From the NCBI GenBank assembly GCA_934045075.1, contig OW203725.1, forward strand, positions 2,570,775 through 2,634,774: a stretch of 64,000 bases of DNA. The letters are read 5' to 3'. The notes beneath the pieces were generated by a model that was given only the letters and a program-made list of their open reading frames with translations, was not told where the DNA came from and did not search any database. Below are positions 9,920 to 19,844 of this stretch, one piece after another (position 1 is the stretch's first letter; each line of letters opens with the position of its first letter). Made by a program: the position numbers and the translations under genes. The stretch is from Yponomeuta sedellus. Lineage: Eukaryota; Arthropoda; Insecta; Lepidoptera; Yponomeutidae.

Positions 9920-10045
9920 GAATAGTCTTAATTGTGCGTACATTAGGAATTACATTCGAGACTTAAACATTAACGTAGTACAATACATAGTACATATATT
10001 GGCGACCTTATTATACTAAGAGTAATTTCTTCCAGAAAACCACTG
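9920..10045 (-). repeat. Family N retroposon 3' end, diverged
   Basis: Contains TATTGGCGACCTTATTATAC and AGTAATTTCTTCCAGA, the diverged antisense form of the family N segment ACAATTGGCGGCCTTATTGC...AGCAATTTCTTCCAG. Confidence 0.45.
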
Positions 10046-10791
10046 CAGGAAAAAAAGGTTGATAAGCGGTATTGCTACTATCACTGAAATTAAAAATAAC
10101 AACGGTTTTCTATTGCTATTTTCAAGGTCAAGAATGCACTACATTAAATAGCGGCTAAATTTTATTGCGTTATGTACAGAAGTTACCAATTATACAAAAG
10201 TTTTAATGATAAAGAATGTTTCATTTTAATCATCAATCAAATATAATTTTCGTATCGTATGTAAAACTCAGATTCAATAAATCATTTGCACTTTTCTGGC
10301 CGTTTTCTTAAATTATCCGTGTATTAAAAAAAAATCGTAAATTTAAACATTTTCTTAGTGCAGGGCCCAATGCAAATTTTACATTGTTTTACAGAAAATA
10401 ATCTGAAATAAATATTCTGTTTTTTTGTTTTATGAGTCGTAACAAATTTGACATTTCATTGTATATACGTAATCGCACAAAATCGTTAAGTGGAACTTCT
10501 CGTTCGAAGTAGAATTACCCAAATTTTTACCTCACAGTAGAAACTCCAATAAATCACCACAACGGTTGCTTGCTCGGGAAGATACTGCATTGAAACCATT
10601 ATGCAGCCTGAATGGACCATTAGGGAGACTGAGACAATTAGCCTCCGCTATACGACGTTTATATGACGTCGTAAATATGGGTGTTAGAAGAGTGAATCTG
10701 GGAATTGTTTTTCATGGTACTATGCTTTTTGGTTTGTCTTACTTACTTTTAGTTTCGCTTTTCTAGTTGCGTCTGTCATTAGCTAAATTTA
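10046..10791. other. Unassigned intergenic sequence
   Basis: A 66-codon plus-strand frame begins in GC-richer sequence at 10566 but has no recognisable domain and ends in AT-rich sequence. No repeat match was found. Confidence 0.35.
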
Positions 10792-11215
10792 TTTTGTTAG
10801 CATTTAGAATATAACTTATCCTCTAAAATAGACATCGGTTTTCGCCGAAGGCACACGAGTGTAGTACTACTTCCTGCTCTGTATAAAACTTGTCTTCACT
10901 ATTTTGAAAATGTCATGTAAAATCCAAACTAAACCTTACCTTATTGCATATATCCGATTCTATCCGATAGTAACCAAAGTAGTAGATGACCTCTGTGGCG
11001 CAGCGGTAGAGCATCTTCCTACTATACAAGAGGTCCCGGTTTTGAACTCCGGCTGGGCACAAAATAACCCCAGGTCTTAGATGTTTACATGGTTGTGATG
11101 TCGTTGTTTGTGGTTTCCTCGACACAGGGTATCCTAGTGTGGGGTCAGAAGCAATGTATGTGCCTGTATGTAAATGTTATGTTATATTCTAAAAGCCCAC
11201 AGACTGTAGTAACAG
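10792..11215. mobile_element. Family J element interrupted by an F SINE
   Basis: The left part (TTAGCATTTAGAATATAACT ... TCCGATTCTATCCGATAGTA) ends near 10985. The family resumes at ATATTCTAAAAGCCCACAGAC, 11187..11207. The material between is SINE F, so the F insertion is younger than this J copy. Confidence 0.75.
10986..11190 (+). mobile_element. Family F tRNA-derived SINE
   Basis: Head GACCTCTGTGGCGCAGCGGT (A box) and CCGGTTTTGAACTCCGGC (degenerate B box), then CCAGGTCTTAGATGTTTACA and TATCCTAGTGTGGGGTCAGA, ending GTATGTAAATGTTATGTT. Other copies: 24176..24372, 31163..31352, 22105..22275, 32456..32613. Confidence 0.82.
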
Positions 11216-11688
11216 GCAAATAAGACGCAAAATTTATCCAAAAAGTGCTAGGAGGCCTGGAAACCTAAAATACAAATTACTAATCTGGTTTAGGCTCCAG
11301 TTTTTCCGCTAATTGTACTATTGCACCTATCATTTGTATCTGCTTGCTTTACTTGTTTTGTGGATTGAAAATAAATAATACATATTTGTATGCTGAGTAT
11401 TGACGAATGAACTCGACGATATTTAGTCTTGTAAAGGTTAGAAAATTGAATTTATAAAAAATTGTCAGATTTTGGGTATTAGCTTTTTTGTTAATGACGA
11501 TTTATTTTTTGTAAATGACACTGTTCGTGTTATTTTTTTGTCTTCTTATAGACTGATATAGTTGTGTAAGTTTTTGTCTCATATTTATTGTATGTGTTTT
11601 TGGTGTAACAAATAAACTCCTGTGTAAACTCCATGTATCTACTGTGGGGATCAAATTCAATTTGACTAATTAGTTAGCTATAATATAT
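11216..11688. other. Unassigned intergenic sequence
   Basis: AT-rich, with no reading frame or repeat copy recognised. Confidence 0.35.
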
Positions 11689-11690
11689 TA

Positions 11691-12411
11691 GGGGTTAAAG
11701 TATGAAATTGCCGTTTTATTGCAATAGGTTCTTTGAATTGACCTTCATGGTTTGAGGTTTTCGAATGAAACTTTTTCACAAAAGGTTTCTATGATGTTCT
11801 TTTTTTAAAAAATGTGAAACATTTGAATATCAACTTTCAATTTGTTTTTGTTATTCAATTTAGACAAGAAAGATGGATACTGCGAAAATTCGAGTGATTT
11901 TTGAATACGAGTTCCGACGCGGCAGAAACAGCCCGCAATATCAATGCCGTTAAACCATGCCGCTAATTCCTGGGTAGTTTGACTAGGATCGGCTTCCACT
12001 ATCTCTCTTAATTCATCGTTATTTACCTGTGTGGGCGGTCTTCCTCGTGGCTCGTTTTTTAAGTCGAAATTTCCATCACGAAAGCGTTTAAACCAAAATC
12101 GCACGTTGCGTTCATTAGTAGACCCCTCTCCAAACGCAGCATTGATATTGCGGGCTGTTTCTGCCGTGTTAGTGCCGCGTCGGAACTCGTATTCAAAAAT
12201 CCATCGAATTTTCGCAGTATCCATCTTTCTTGTCTAAATTAAATAACAAAAGCAATTGAAAGTCGATATTCAAATGTTTCACATTTTTTAAAAAAAGTAC
12301 ATCATAGAAACCATTTGAAAAAAGTTTCATTCGAAAACCTCAAACCATGAAGATTCTATGTCAATTCAAAGAACCTATTGCAATAAAACGGCAATTTCAT
12401 ACTTTAACCCC
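11691..12411. mobile_element. Fold-back mariner derivative, 721 bp, with TA target duplication
   Basis: Both ends carry GGGGTTAAAGTATGAAATTG as terminal inverted repeats, flanked by TA at 11689..11690 and 12412..12413, the mariner/Tc1 target. The inverted similarity extends far beyond normal mariner ends, about 250 bp into the transposase start on each side (11691..11949 plus; 12411 back to about 11946 minus). The unit thus consists of two 5' ends joined head to head, with no 3' half of the transposon. It cannot encode a transposase but has two intact ends and could be moved in trans. Confidence 0.9.
11946..12224 (-). pseudogene. Mariner transposase, N-terminal fragment
   Basis: About 93 codons from the ATG at 12224 encode the paired-type helix-turn-helix DNA-binding region of a mariner transposase. 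Visible motifs are FEYEFRRGTNTAETARNIN (residues 10-28), FGEGSTNERNVRFWFKRFRDG (31-51, the first segment of the domain), RGRPP (60-64) and ELREIVEADPSQTTQELA (71-88). After residue ~93 the frame runs into the inverted second copy, so the rest of the DNA-binding region and the whole DDD catalytic domain are missing. The plus-strand arm restarts the same gene at 11873 but is cut after about 25 codons and has a 12-bp deletion. A full mariner transposase is about 340 residues. Confidence 0.88.
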
Positions 12412-12514
12412 TATTATTTCATCCATGCAAAATACAGAAATTAGTAACAATAGTTTCAATTACATTGAGAATGCTCAAAACAGACTTGTGCCGGATTCAG
12501 TTATATATTAAATG

Positions 12515-12640
12515 GGTCAAATCGCGATTATTTATTAGTAGGGTAGACCCGAGAACACGGCAACTGTAACGCTGCCTAAACGTCGGGAAATATGGTAATT
12601 ACGTTTTACCTAATAAATAATCGCGACTTGACCCGTTTAA
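12515..12640. mobile_element. Family R palindromic element related to Penelope-like ends
   Basis: Inverted ends GTCAAATCGCGATTATTTAT / ATAAATAATCGCGACTTGAC enclose CACGGCAACTGTAACGCTGC and AAACGTCGGGAAAT. The core aligns with the outer end of the Penelope-like element (CCACGGCACCTGAAAAAGTG CCGAAACG at 17463..17490) and with 55767..55918. Confidence 0.65.
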
Positions 12641-12734
12641 TATAATACGAGTATAAACTATGTATGAGTATCGCGAATCATTAAGAAATCCTTGTACCGG
12701 ATTTGTTTTGCTGTGACCCTGCACTAGGGAATCC

Positions 12735-12830
12735 GGCAGCGACTAATGAATATTGCTACAATGAAAGAGGTTCGTAAGGATTTTGGCAAGTGGCAAACCT
12801 TGACCTCTGCTCACCTCTTTAAGATGTGTG
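12735..12830 (+). pseudogene. LINE H 3' end, degenerate
   Basis: GCGACTAATGAATATTGCTA, GATTTTGGCAAGTGGCAAA and ACCTCTGCTCACCTCT follow the last codons and tail of the LINE at 15270..15670, with many substitutions. There is no tetranucleotide array after it. Confidence 0.55.
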
Positions 12831-12859
12831 AACTGTTACGGTGCGGGTCAGGCTAGTTT

Positions 12860-13620
12860 AAAAACCATATTTTTCTCATAGCACCTTTATTTATAACTTG
12901 AAATAATTAAATTGAACGAAAAAAAATAGATAGATAAATGATTTATTATAATATATCTAATAAAGGGCTAATATCAACTGAGTTTCAAATGCGTAGTTTA
13001 AATTTTAAATGCACTATAATACTTACTTTGGATTTAATTTTAATTTTTCTTTTAAGCAAGAACACGCCACATTCTTTTTGTTAAGAAACACTGAAACTGT
13101 CGCCCACGATACAGGCTATGCCTAGTGTGGGGACACTGTTACTCCTCCATGTTATAGTTTGTGCCATTCTACATTTGTTTAAATTATTAGTTCTATAGGC
13201 TTAACAAATGAAGTTCAGGATTGTTAAATATTATTTACGCACAGCTATTCAAGTAACGCATTGTATACAATTTACACTTTATATAATTATCTAAGTTTAA
13301 TATTACCTATACCTCAGTTTGGCTCTTTTTTCCTCTCCGAGTTGAGCACGCCGTCTTCTCTGGGTACCGGCATAATACCAGCGCTGGAGTATTTCCAGCA
13401 CATGCTGAGCCGGAGCCCATTTGCATCTGCCCCACCCACGTAACTAATTGACTGTATTTTTGGCACTTGCCATACCTGGTATGGCAAAAATGTATGTTCT
13501 TGTTTTCTGTGTCTGTTTTGTTGCTTTCATCTTTTTATTTTATTCTTTATGTTATGTACGTGTTATGTGTGTGTGAAAATGTAAATAAATGGTATATCTA
13601 TCTATCTATCTATCTATCAA
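12860..13620. other. Probable LINE 3' untranslated relic with (CTAT)n tail
   Basis: 13320..13620 includes CCGAGTTGAGCACGCCGTCT, AGCACATGCTGAGCCGGAG and CACTTGCCATACCTGGTATG, and finishes in a (CTAT) run at 13595..13618. ACATGCTGAGTC also appears antisense at 54115. The layout is that of a LINE 3' end with a tetranucleotide tail. 12860..13240 is featureless. Confidence 0.4.
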
Positions 13621-13908
13621 ATTTATAATTATGTACATTCACCTGAATAAACATTTTTTCACTTTTCACATTTATTTCCATAAGACACACACACGTATAC
13701 AAAGCATCACATATTAAAGCACTGATATTAAACTGAAGAGTATCCGCTCTTGCGTCATGCTGTGGGATAAGGCGTACACATGTCAATTGCACCTATTGAC
13801 GCGTCAGCGTTTTCCCCTGCATACAGTCACTAAGGTGGTTATAAGTTATAACAGTACGTAAACGTCCTTTGAACCAGCTCTTAACCTCAGCAACTTTGTG
13901 TTTCTTTA
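13621..13908. other. Unassigned sequence
   Basis: TAAGACACACACACGTATAC at 13682 is shared with 53960 (ACATAAGACACACACACG), so part is an antisense retroposon end. Nothing else was recognised. Confidence 0.35.
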
Positions 13909-14081
13909 ACACCTATTTAGAGGCTAAAAATTCCGCCCATGCCGGGACTCGAACCCGCGATCTCTGGCTAACCGCACCAGCGCTCTCCCAACTGAGCTAA
14001 TAGGCAAGTGTTGGCATCAGCAAATTTTTGAACCTCTTTACAACGGGTTAACTGGCACGGGTTAGTGCAACAAAAAGAATA
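13909..14081. mobile_element. Family A element, fold-back type
   Basis: Minus-strand tail, core and flank (13909..14043), then a plus-oriented tail piece GGCACGGGTTAGTGCAACA to 14081. GTTTCTT occurs on both sides as a possible target duplication. The core differs from most copies (CTAATAGGCAAGTGTTGGC). Confidence 0.7.
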
Positions 14082-14434
14082 TCATTTGAGTTTCTTGCAA
14101 TCCTCTAACTAAACCTCGCGCCGGTCTTGCGCTGAGGTAAACAAAGTCACAAAGCCAAGAGACAATGTTGCCAAACCCAACCAAGCCTCAAATAAACACA
14201 AGCAAGGCATCAGGGTATAGAATAGAGGGACGAATGAAAATGCTATATCCTCCACCCCGCATGAAAATAGAGAGTTCGCGCCCTACATTGCTGATACACA
14301 TGGTACTTGTATCCAAAAATAGTTAATCTGCAGAAATTTTTTAAAGTGATTAAACTATGTACTTGCTAAAATCTCGGCGCAGAGGGTACACAGCGACCGT
14401 TTGCGATGATTTTGATAACGATTTTCGATCCATA

Positions 14435-14690
14435 TCGATATCAATCCTTGTATGCCCCCCACTGCTGAGGAACGGGACTCTTCCTGCATCGCAGGAAGGT
14501 TAGGCCACACTACACCACGGGGGCCAAGTCCGGGTTGGTGGAGGATTGTAAGACAGCGGCGGGCCTTACTGACAGAAGTTATCAAGCCGACCATAAGGCC
14601 TCTGACATGGCTTAACGACTGCCATTATATGACAGCCGGCACCAACGAGCCTTGCGAAGCACGGAACGCGTTTAACGCTTTATGTTAATT
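14435..14690 (-). mobile_element. Family B SINE, 5'-truncated
   Basis: From GATATCAATCCTTGTATGCC (3' end) through CACCACGGGGGCCAAGTCC and GACATGGCTTAACGACTGCC to GCGAAGCACGGAACGCG. The 5S-like head is missing. Confidence 0.82.
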
Positions 14691-14930
14691 AAACTTTGTT
14701 GGCGAAATGGCGACCAGCTGCAGTCGACTATTTGTGCCTTAGTGAGTTTCGTAAGTAGCTTCAATTTCAACCATTATTGACGTTTTGTGTATATTTGTTA
14801 GTTTGTAACAATACTACTCAGAGATGTTGCCAGAAAAAAAATGTCAGGAACCTCATCACATAGATTGCGAAAAATACAAACGTAAACAAGCATAGAAATG
14901 GTTTGTATATACTACATGTTTGTATATAAA
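14691..14930. other. Unassigned intergenic sequence
   Basis: No feature recognised. Confidence 0.3.
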
Positions 14931-15153
14931 TAGTCTGTTAGCTTTTAGAATATACCTCGGGCTCTAGAATAGGCTTCGGTTTTTGCCGAAAGCACACGAG
15001 TGTAATACTACTTCCTGCTCTGTATAAAACTTTTCTTCACTATTTTGAAAAGTTATGTAAAATTAAGTGTCATATTAGTTCCGATATTTCTATAATATAT
15101 CCCATTCTATCCGATAGTAGCCGAGGTATATACTAAAAGCTAACAGACTGTAC
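14931..15153. mobile_element. Family J element, intact copy
   Basis: AGTCTGTTAGCTTTTAGAAT at the left and CTAAAAGCTAACAGACT at the right are inverted terminal repeats of about 28 bp. The 223-bp interior includes the GTAGTATTACACTCGTGTGC-type motif in complement. This is the best copy of the family for defining its ends. Confidence 0.75.
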
Positions 15154-15269
15154 ACGAGCTGCACAAGTGTGTCACTATTACGCTAAGGTATCGGCCCCAT
15201 GACTCTGTGTGCGTGGTTACTATCATTTTAGTATTTTGTTTTATTATTATTTTTGTATGTATTATTGTA

Positions 15270-15626
15270 GAAATTAGGTCCTTGAGAATGTGTAGTGTTA
15301 CTTTGAATGACGGGAAACGCAATAGTCTGATTAGAGAACGTTGTGGACTGAAAGAGGATGTAGTGACTAGAATTGTGAAAGGAATGTTGCGTTGGTTTGG
15401 ACATGTGGAGAGGATGAAGGGAGAAAGATTGACGAAACAAATATATATTGCGAATGTGAGTAGAAGGGCTGGTAAGGGACGTCCCAGGCGGACAGGCATC
15501 GACAAAATAGGGGATGTATTAGTAAAGGGGGAGGCAAAAAGTACTCGGAACCGGCGTGTGTGCTTGCAACGACTAATGAACGTTGATGAAGCGAAGTTGA
15601 TCTGTAAGGATCGTGGCAAGTGGTAG
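15270..15626 (+). pseudogene. LINE H, C-terminal coding end
   Basis: An open frame runs to the stop at 15624..15626. It contains RERCGLKEDVVTRIVKGML, RWFGHVERMKGERLTK (RWFGHVERM is typical of non-LTR retrotransposon C-termini), GKGRPRRTGIDKIGD and NRRVCLQRLMNVDEAK. The reverse transcriptase and endonuclease domains are absent, so this is a 5'-truncated insertion. The clade was not determined. Copies of the same end lie at 20105, 33070, 34650 (inverted), 50966 (inverted), 63131 (inverted) and, degenerate, 12735. Confidence 0.8.
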
Positions 15627-15670
15627 TCCCTGATCTTAGCCTACCCCTCTGGGATGCAGGCTTGAGGTTG

Positions 15671-15995
15671 TGTATGTATGTATGTATGTATGTATGTATG
15701 TATGTATGTATGTATGTATGTATGTATGTATGTATGTATGTATGTATGTATGTATGTATGTATGTATGTATGTATGTATGTATGTATGTATGTATGTATG
15801 TATGTATGTATGTATGTATGTATGTATGTATGTATGTATGTATGTATGTATGTATGTATGTATGTATGTATGTATGTATGTATGTATGTATGTATGTATG
15901 TATGTATGTATGTATGTATGTATGTATGTATGTATGTATGTATGTATGTATGTATGTATGTATGTATGTATGTATGTATGTATGTATGTATGTAT
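15671..15995. repeat. (TATG)n array, about 81 units
   Basis: A near-perfect tetranucleotide array begins directly after the LINE H 3' end (GGCTTGAGGTTGTGTATG). The same adjacency, inverted, occurs at 34331..34648 and 50781..50962. The array is the LINE's own 3' tail, greatly expanded. Open frames across it repeating the four residues M-Y-V-C are an artefact. Confidence 0.97.
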
Positions 15996-16034
15996 TGTAT
16001 TGTAGTAAGAGCAGTGGCCTATACTCTAGTCCCT

Positions 16035-17488
16035 TTTCGGCACTTTTTCAGGTGCCGTGGTCCCGGATGACTGAGGTGACAGGTGTCTTTTAGAAATCAT
16101 TAACGGTTAGTTTACTACCCTCGGCAAAAATTACAAAAGTTAATTATGAAGTTACGTTCCAAAATAGACAAACCAATTATTTTTTATATAAAGTCAACAA
16201 TATTGATTATTAGTAATTGAAGTTAAAATTAAATTTATAAACTAATTACTTTATATGAACTTAAAGATACCGATTATTAATTGAAATTAAATTGATTTTT
16301 TATTATTTATTCTACAGTCACACTTCTAGCAAGGGGGTCTCATGCACTTAAGCACTGGTTCCCATGCTACCGGTATGTTCCAACCACGATCTCTATTAAA
16401 ATTTGGATGCCGGCGGATCTCTATTGCCTCACGTATCATTCTAGGGAAGAAACGGTCTTCTCGGGCTAGAACTTTAACTTTATCGAAATGTATAAAGTGG
16501 TTGGTACCGCTAAGTGTATGCTCGCTGACTGCAGATCTACCAGAGCGCTTATGTTTCACATCAGCGATATGTTCCTTCACCCGCTCAGCTATGGCGAATC
16601 TGCGACAAGGACCATCTACCTGCGGAACTCCAGCATGTCAAACGAGTACTTCGTGCAAACAAGCTGCAAGTTCCGCGTGTCCGTCGCGGAGGACGTGTCA
16701 AACCGGACACAGTCGAGCGAGTTCCAGACTACCTGCCTTTCGTGAGAGGAGTGACTGACAAAATTGGGAGTATTTTGAAACGCGCCTCAATCAGAACCAT
16801 CTACCAGCCGCCAAGAAAGATACACCAATTCATGCGAAGTGTCAAGCACAGGATTCCCTTACAAGAGGCAGGAGTATACAAGCTTGACTGTGAATGTGGT
16901 TCCTCGTACATTGGTCAAACGAAGCGTACCGTAGCTGAGCGGGTAAAGGAACATATCGCTGATGTGAAACATAAGCGCTCTGGTAGATCTGCAGTCAGCG
17001 AGCATACACTTAGCGGTACCAACCACTTTATACATTTCGATAAAGTTAAAGTTTTAGCCCGAGAAGACCGTTTCTTCCCTAGAATGATACGTGAGGCAAT
17101 AGAGATCCGCCGGCATCCAAATTTTAATAGAGATCGTGGTTGGAACATACCGGTAGCATGGGAACCAGTGCTTAAGTGCATGAGACCCCCTTGCTAGAAG
17201 TGTGACTGTAGAATAAATAATAAAAAATCAATTTAATTTCAATTAATAATCGGTATCTTTAAGTTCATATAAAGTAATTAGTTTATAAATTTAATTATAA
17301 CTTCAATTACTAATAATCAATATTGTTGACTTTATATAAAAAATAATTGGTTTGTCTATTTTGGAACGTAACTTCATAATTAACTTTTGTAATTTTTGCC
17401 GAGGGTAGTAAACTAACCGTTAATGATTTCTAAAAGACACCTGTCACCTCAGTCATCCGGGACCACGGCACCTGAAAAAGTGCCGAAA
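16035..17488. mobile_element. Penelope-like element with 558-bp inverted arms
   Basis: The left arm 16035..16592 is the reverse complement of the right arm 16931..17488, equal in length and nearly identical. Between them are 338 single-copy bases. Both arms hold the 3' part of the element: the GIY-YIG coding end, an AT-rich untranslated stretch and the hairpin-forming end GGCACTTTTTCAGGTGCC. Only the right side continues, after 17488, into TTGGAAAATTGTAAAAATG and AACAGTTTTAATTA. The reverse transcriptase domain is missing. Penelope-like elements are known for inverted or tandem partial copies; the arm symmetry is directly visible here. Confidence 0.9.
16593..17197 (+). pseudogene. Penelope-like element, linker plus GIY-YIG endonuclease end
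   Basis: An uninterrupted frame of about 200 codons runs through the central segment and the right arm to a stop at 17195..17197. Order of motifs: linker with VPDYLPFVRGVTDKIGSIL; a conserved RTIYQPPRKIHQFMRSVK region; the endonuclease core GVYKLDCECGSSYIGQTKR, where VYKL and YIG are the GIY and YIG positions and CECG is the usual insect Penelope cysteine pair; then ERVKEHIADVKH and SAVSEHTLSGTNHFI. The RT domain upstream is lost and no start codon is expected. The left arm repeats the last ~84 codons on the minus strand (16326..16580). Confidence 0.88.
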
Positions 17489-17582
17489 CGTTGGAAAATT
17501 GTAAAAATGTAATAAACGAGCATAAATCCGTATAAAAACAGTTTTAATTATGTCTACAGCTCGTGTTAACCTTAGAAAATAC

Positions 17583-17917
17583 TGAACCGAGTGATGTTAA
17601 TCAATCACCAAGGTTAAGACAACAGGCGTGATTAGGTTCTGGATGTGTGACCATCCCTTGACTACCGCTAGTGGCATTATATGCGAGCGCTTCCGTGCTT
17701 CGCAAGGCACATTAAGCCGTTGGTACTGGCTGTAATGTAATGGCAGTCGTTAAGCCATGGCACAGCATATGGGCGGCCTGATAACATCTGACCACTGGCT
17801 TACAATCCTCCACCAGCACAGAATTGGCCCCGGTGGTGGAGTATGGCCTCACCTTCCTGCGATGTAGGAAGAGTCCGGTGCCCCAGCAGTCGGGACATAC
17901 AAAGGGTTGATATCATT
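17583..17917 (+). mobile_element. Family B 5S-like SINE, near full length
   Basis: The head ACCGAGTGATGTTAATCAAT, CAAGGTTAAGACAACAGGCG and TCTGGATGTGTGACCATCCC aligns with the 5S internal promoter. The body and 3' end AAAGGGTTGATATCATTA are typical. It lies immediately outside the Penelope-like element. Confidence 0.85.
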
Positions 17918-18339
17918 ATCAAGTTTGCTTTCTTTATCCAACTTAAAAATGTAGTTCCCAAGTGTTGGCATTCGATGTTTACTATACATTTTTTTTTGTA
18001 ATTTTACGTTTTCATCTATGCATATTTGTTTAAACACAAATTCCTCAGAAATTTATTACCAACTAGCTGACCCAGCGAATTTCATACAGCCTAACAGTCG
18101 ATTTTTTTAATTTTTTTATTATAACCTCCGTAAGAACCATCCTCGTACTTCAAGGAATATTCTAAAAAAAGAATCAGCGAATTCGGTTCAGCTGCACTCG
18201 AGATTTGCGCTTACCAACACATTCAGCGATTCATTTTTATATTATGCCATAGATTTGTGCAATACGTGACTTTTTACTACTAATTTAGTTTTTGTAAATA
18301 ACAAACCGCATGATTGTTTTGTCAAATAGTCGTAGCGTG
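17918..18339. other. Unassigned intergenic sequence
   Basis: No gene or repeat copy recognised; AT-rich. Confidence 0.35.
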
Positions 18340-18620
18340 TAAACCGCCCGCCGCCTTACGGCCGCCCGCCGCCGCCTACTTTTGTATTTTCCATTACAGC
18401 TTTATAGGCACTTATTTTCATAAATATGGCGGCTTATGAGCGGTCTTTATGTCTTGGAGTCCTGATTTACAAAGTGCCCCGTTGTTCACGATTTGGGACG
18501 TAAATCGGGTGATATTTGCGAGTCTTTGGTTATCTTTTGTGGGGCGGCGGGCGGAGTTTTATTGTTCGCGGGGTCGGTTTTGCGGTCTTGCAGCGGAGAG
18601 GTGGTAAATAAAAACGGTGG
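18340..18620. promoter_or_regulatory. CpG-rich segment, possible promoter
   Basis: CCGCCCGCCGCCTTACGGCC at 18346 and its near complement GGGGCGGCGGGCGGAG at 18540 flank AAATATGGCGGCTTATGAGC. The composition differs sharply from the surroundings. It might be a promoter or noncoding first exon, or the ends of a GC-rich element. A frame from 18493 runs into a family D repeat and is not convincing as a gene. Confidence 0.3.
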
Positions 18621-18647
18621 AAGTAACAGCTTTTATTTCATCATGAG

Positions 18648-18775
18648 GAAAGCAGAGTCTCTGAGGTTTTCAACTACCGCAGCGCTTGAAATTGCAAATA
18701 CTCGGTGGACACGCGTGGTAATTAAGCCCATACTTACTCTCTGAGAGAAGGCCTGTGCCCTGCCATGGGACGTGT
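18648..18775 (+). mobile_element. Family D SINE, 3' part
   Basis: GAGGAAAGCAGAGTCTCTGA, CTCGGTGGACACGCGTGGTA and CTCTGAGAGAAGGCCTGTGC match the 3' half of family D; the tRNA-like head is absent. Confidence 0.7.
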
Positions 18776-18879
18776 GCTACACATGAAATAAAATACTAAG
18801 GTATTGTGTTTAATTTATTAAGGTTAAAGGGATTTAAATTTTGTGTAAGAATTTGTGTAAGGCCGCCAAAAGTAATTAT

Positions 18880-18937
18880 TTTGTATTTTTTGTTTTTCCA
18901 GTGTACAATAAAGAATATTCTTATCTTATCTTAAATT
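18880..18937 (+). repeat. Family N 3' end
   Basis: TTTTTCCAGTGTACAATAAAGAATATTC followed by the pentamer tail TTATCTTATCTT, read as the extreme 3' end of a retroposon family. Other copies: 25855, 28002, 35890, 47040, 49185 and 61928. Confidence 0.65.
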
Positions 18938-19080
18938 TAAGACGTAAGAAAAAGTCAATATACAAATGGGTAAGTATAATTTTAGGAATTTTCCTTCTTT
19001 AACTTGGAATCTGACGAGGGCTAACCCCGTGCCATAGAATTGGTGAGATATCTGCAAAACATAATTTAATAAAGGAAAAT

Positions 19081-19225
19081 CTCGTGAGGAAACCTGAATG
19101 CCTGAAACGTTAAAATACTTCACGCTCGAAATTGCTAATCCGCGGTGGGCACGCGTGATAATCAAGCCCATACTCTCTCTCTGAGAGAAGGCTTGTGCCC
19201 TGCAGTAGGACGTTTATAGGCTACA
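19081..19225 (+). mobile_element. Family D SINE, 3' part
   Basis: CTCGTGAGGAAACCTGAATG, GCGGTGGGCACGCGTGATAA and CTCTCTCTGAGAGAAGGC, ending GCAGTAGGACGTTTATAGGC. Confidence 0.75.
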
Positions 19226-19844
19226 TAAAACATATATAAATAAAGAGTGGTTCTTTAAGGACTGTCAAAACGCGGTAACACGGTCGTAATTCCTAACTTA
19301 TTAAACATTCAGTCTTAGGACCAAAAATAAATTACTCTTTATTTATATATGTGTATAATTTAAACATAAAAAATCTAAAATTATTAATGATGTTTTAAAA
19401 AATATACATCTACTGTCGAAAACGGGACAAAAACTGTGTTCTTCGCGCGTCACACTCACGGAAAACTTTGATAACTTTTGTTTTCGATTCATAAGCGTAT
19501 AATGTAATACATTGAATTAATTGGGTTTAACTAACCATCATAATGATCATCTATTATTTTATAAACTTCAATCCACAAAAATTGGAGAAATAATAAAGAT
19601 TTGAAACCATATTTTGCTTGTAAAAAATACGTCTGCAACTTTCGTGGCGACTTCCGTAACTTTCGTGGGCAACGAAATTTTAAAATAATATATCTTTGTA
19701 GTTTATGCACCGATTTACAAATAATAAAAAAATCTACTGATTATTTTTTCAACGCCGTAAGCATGTGTCCATTTATTTAAAGATAACTGTAAAAAGAAAT
19801 GCGCCACGAAAGTTATGCGGAGAATACTTTTTGAAGAACTACTC
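19226..19844. other. Unassigned intergenic sequence
   Basis: No gene. Weak internal echoes (CAACTTTCGTGGCGACTTCC and GCGCCACGAAAGTTATGCG, in opposite orientation at about 19627 and 19801) suggest another old inverted-repeat element. Confidence 0.35.

Noticed and set aside
10566..10766. 66-codon frame as a small gene
   Set aside because: No motif, no similarity to anything recognised, and the length is common by chance.
15140..15619. 159-codon minus frame opposite LINE H
   Set aside because: It is antisense to the LINE coding frame, whose RWFGHVERM motif is recognisable; the minus frame is a shadow.
15671..15995. Long frames encoding repeated M-Y-V-C over the TATG array
   Set aside because: They exist only because the tetranucleotide has no stop in these frames; the same holds for 34331..34648 and 50781..50962.
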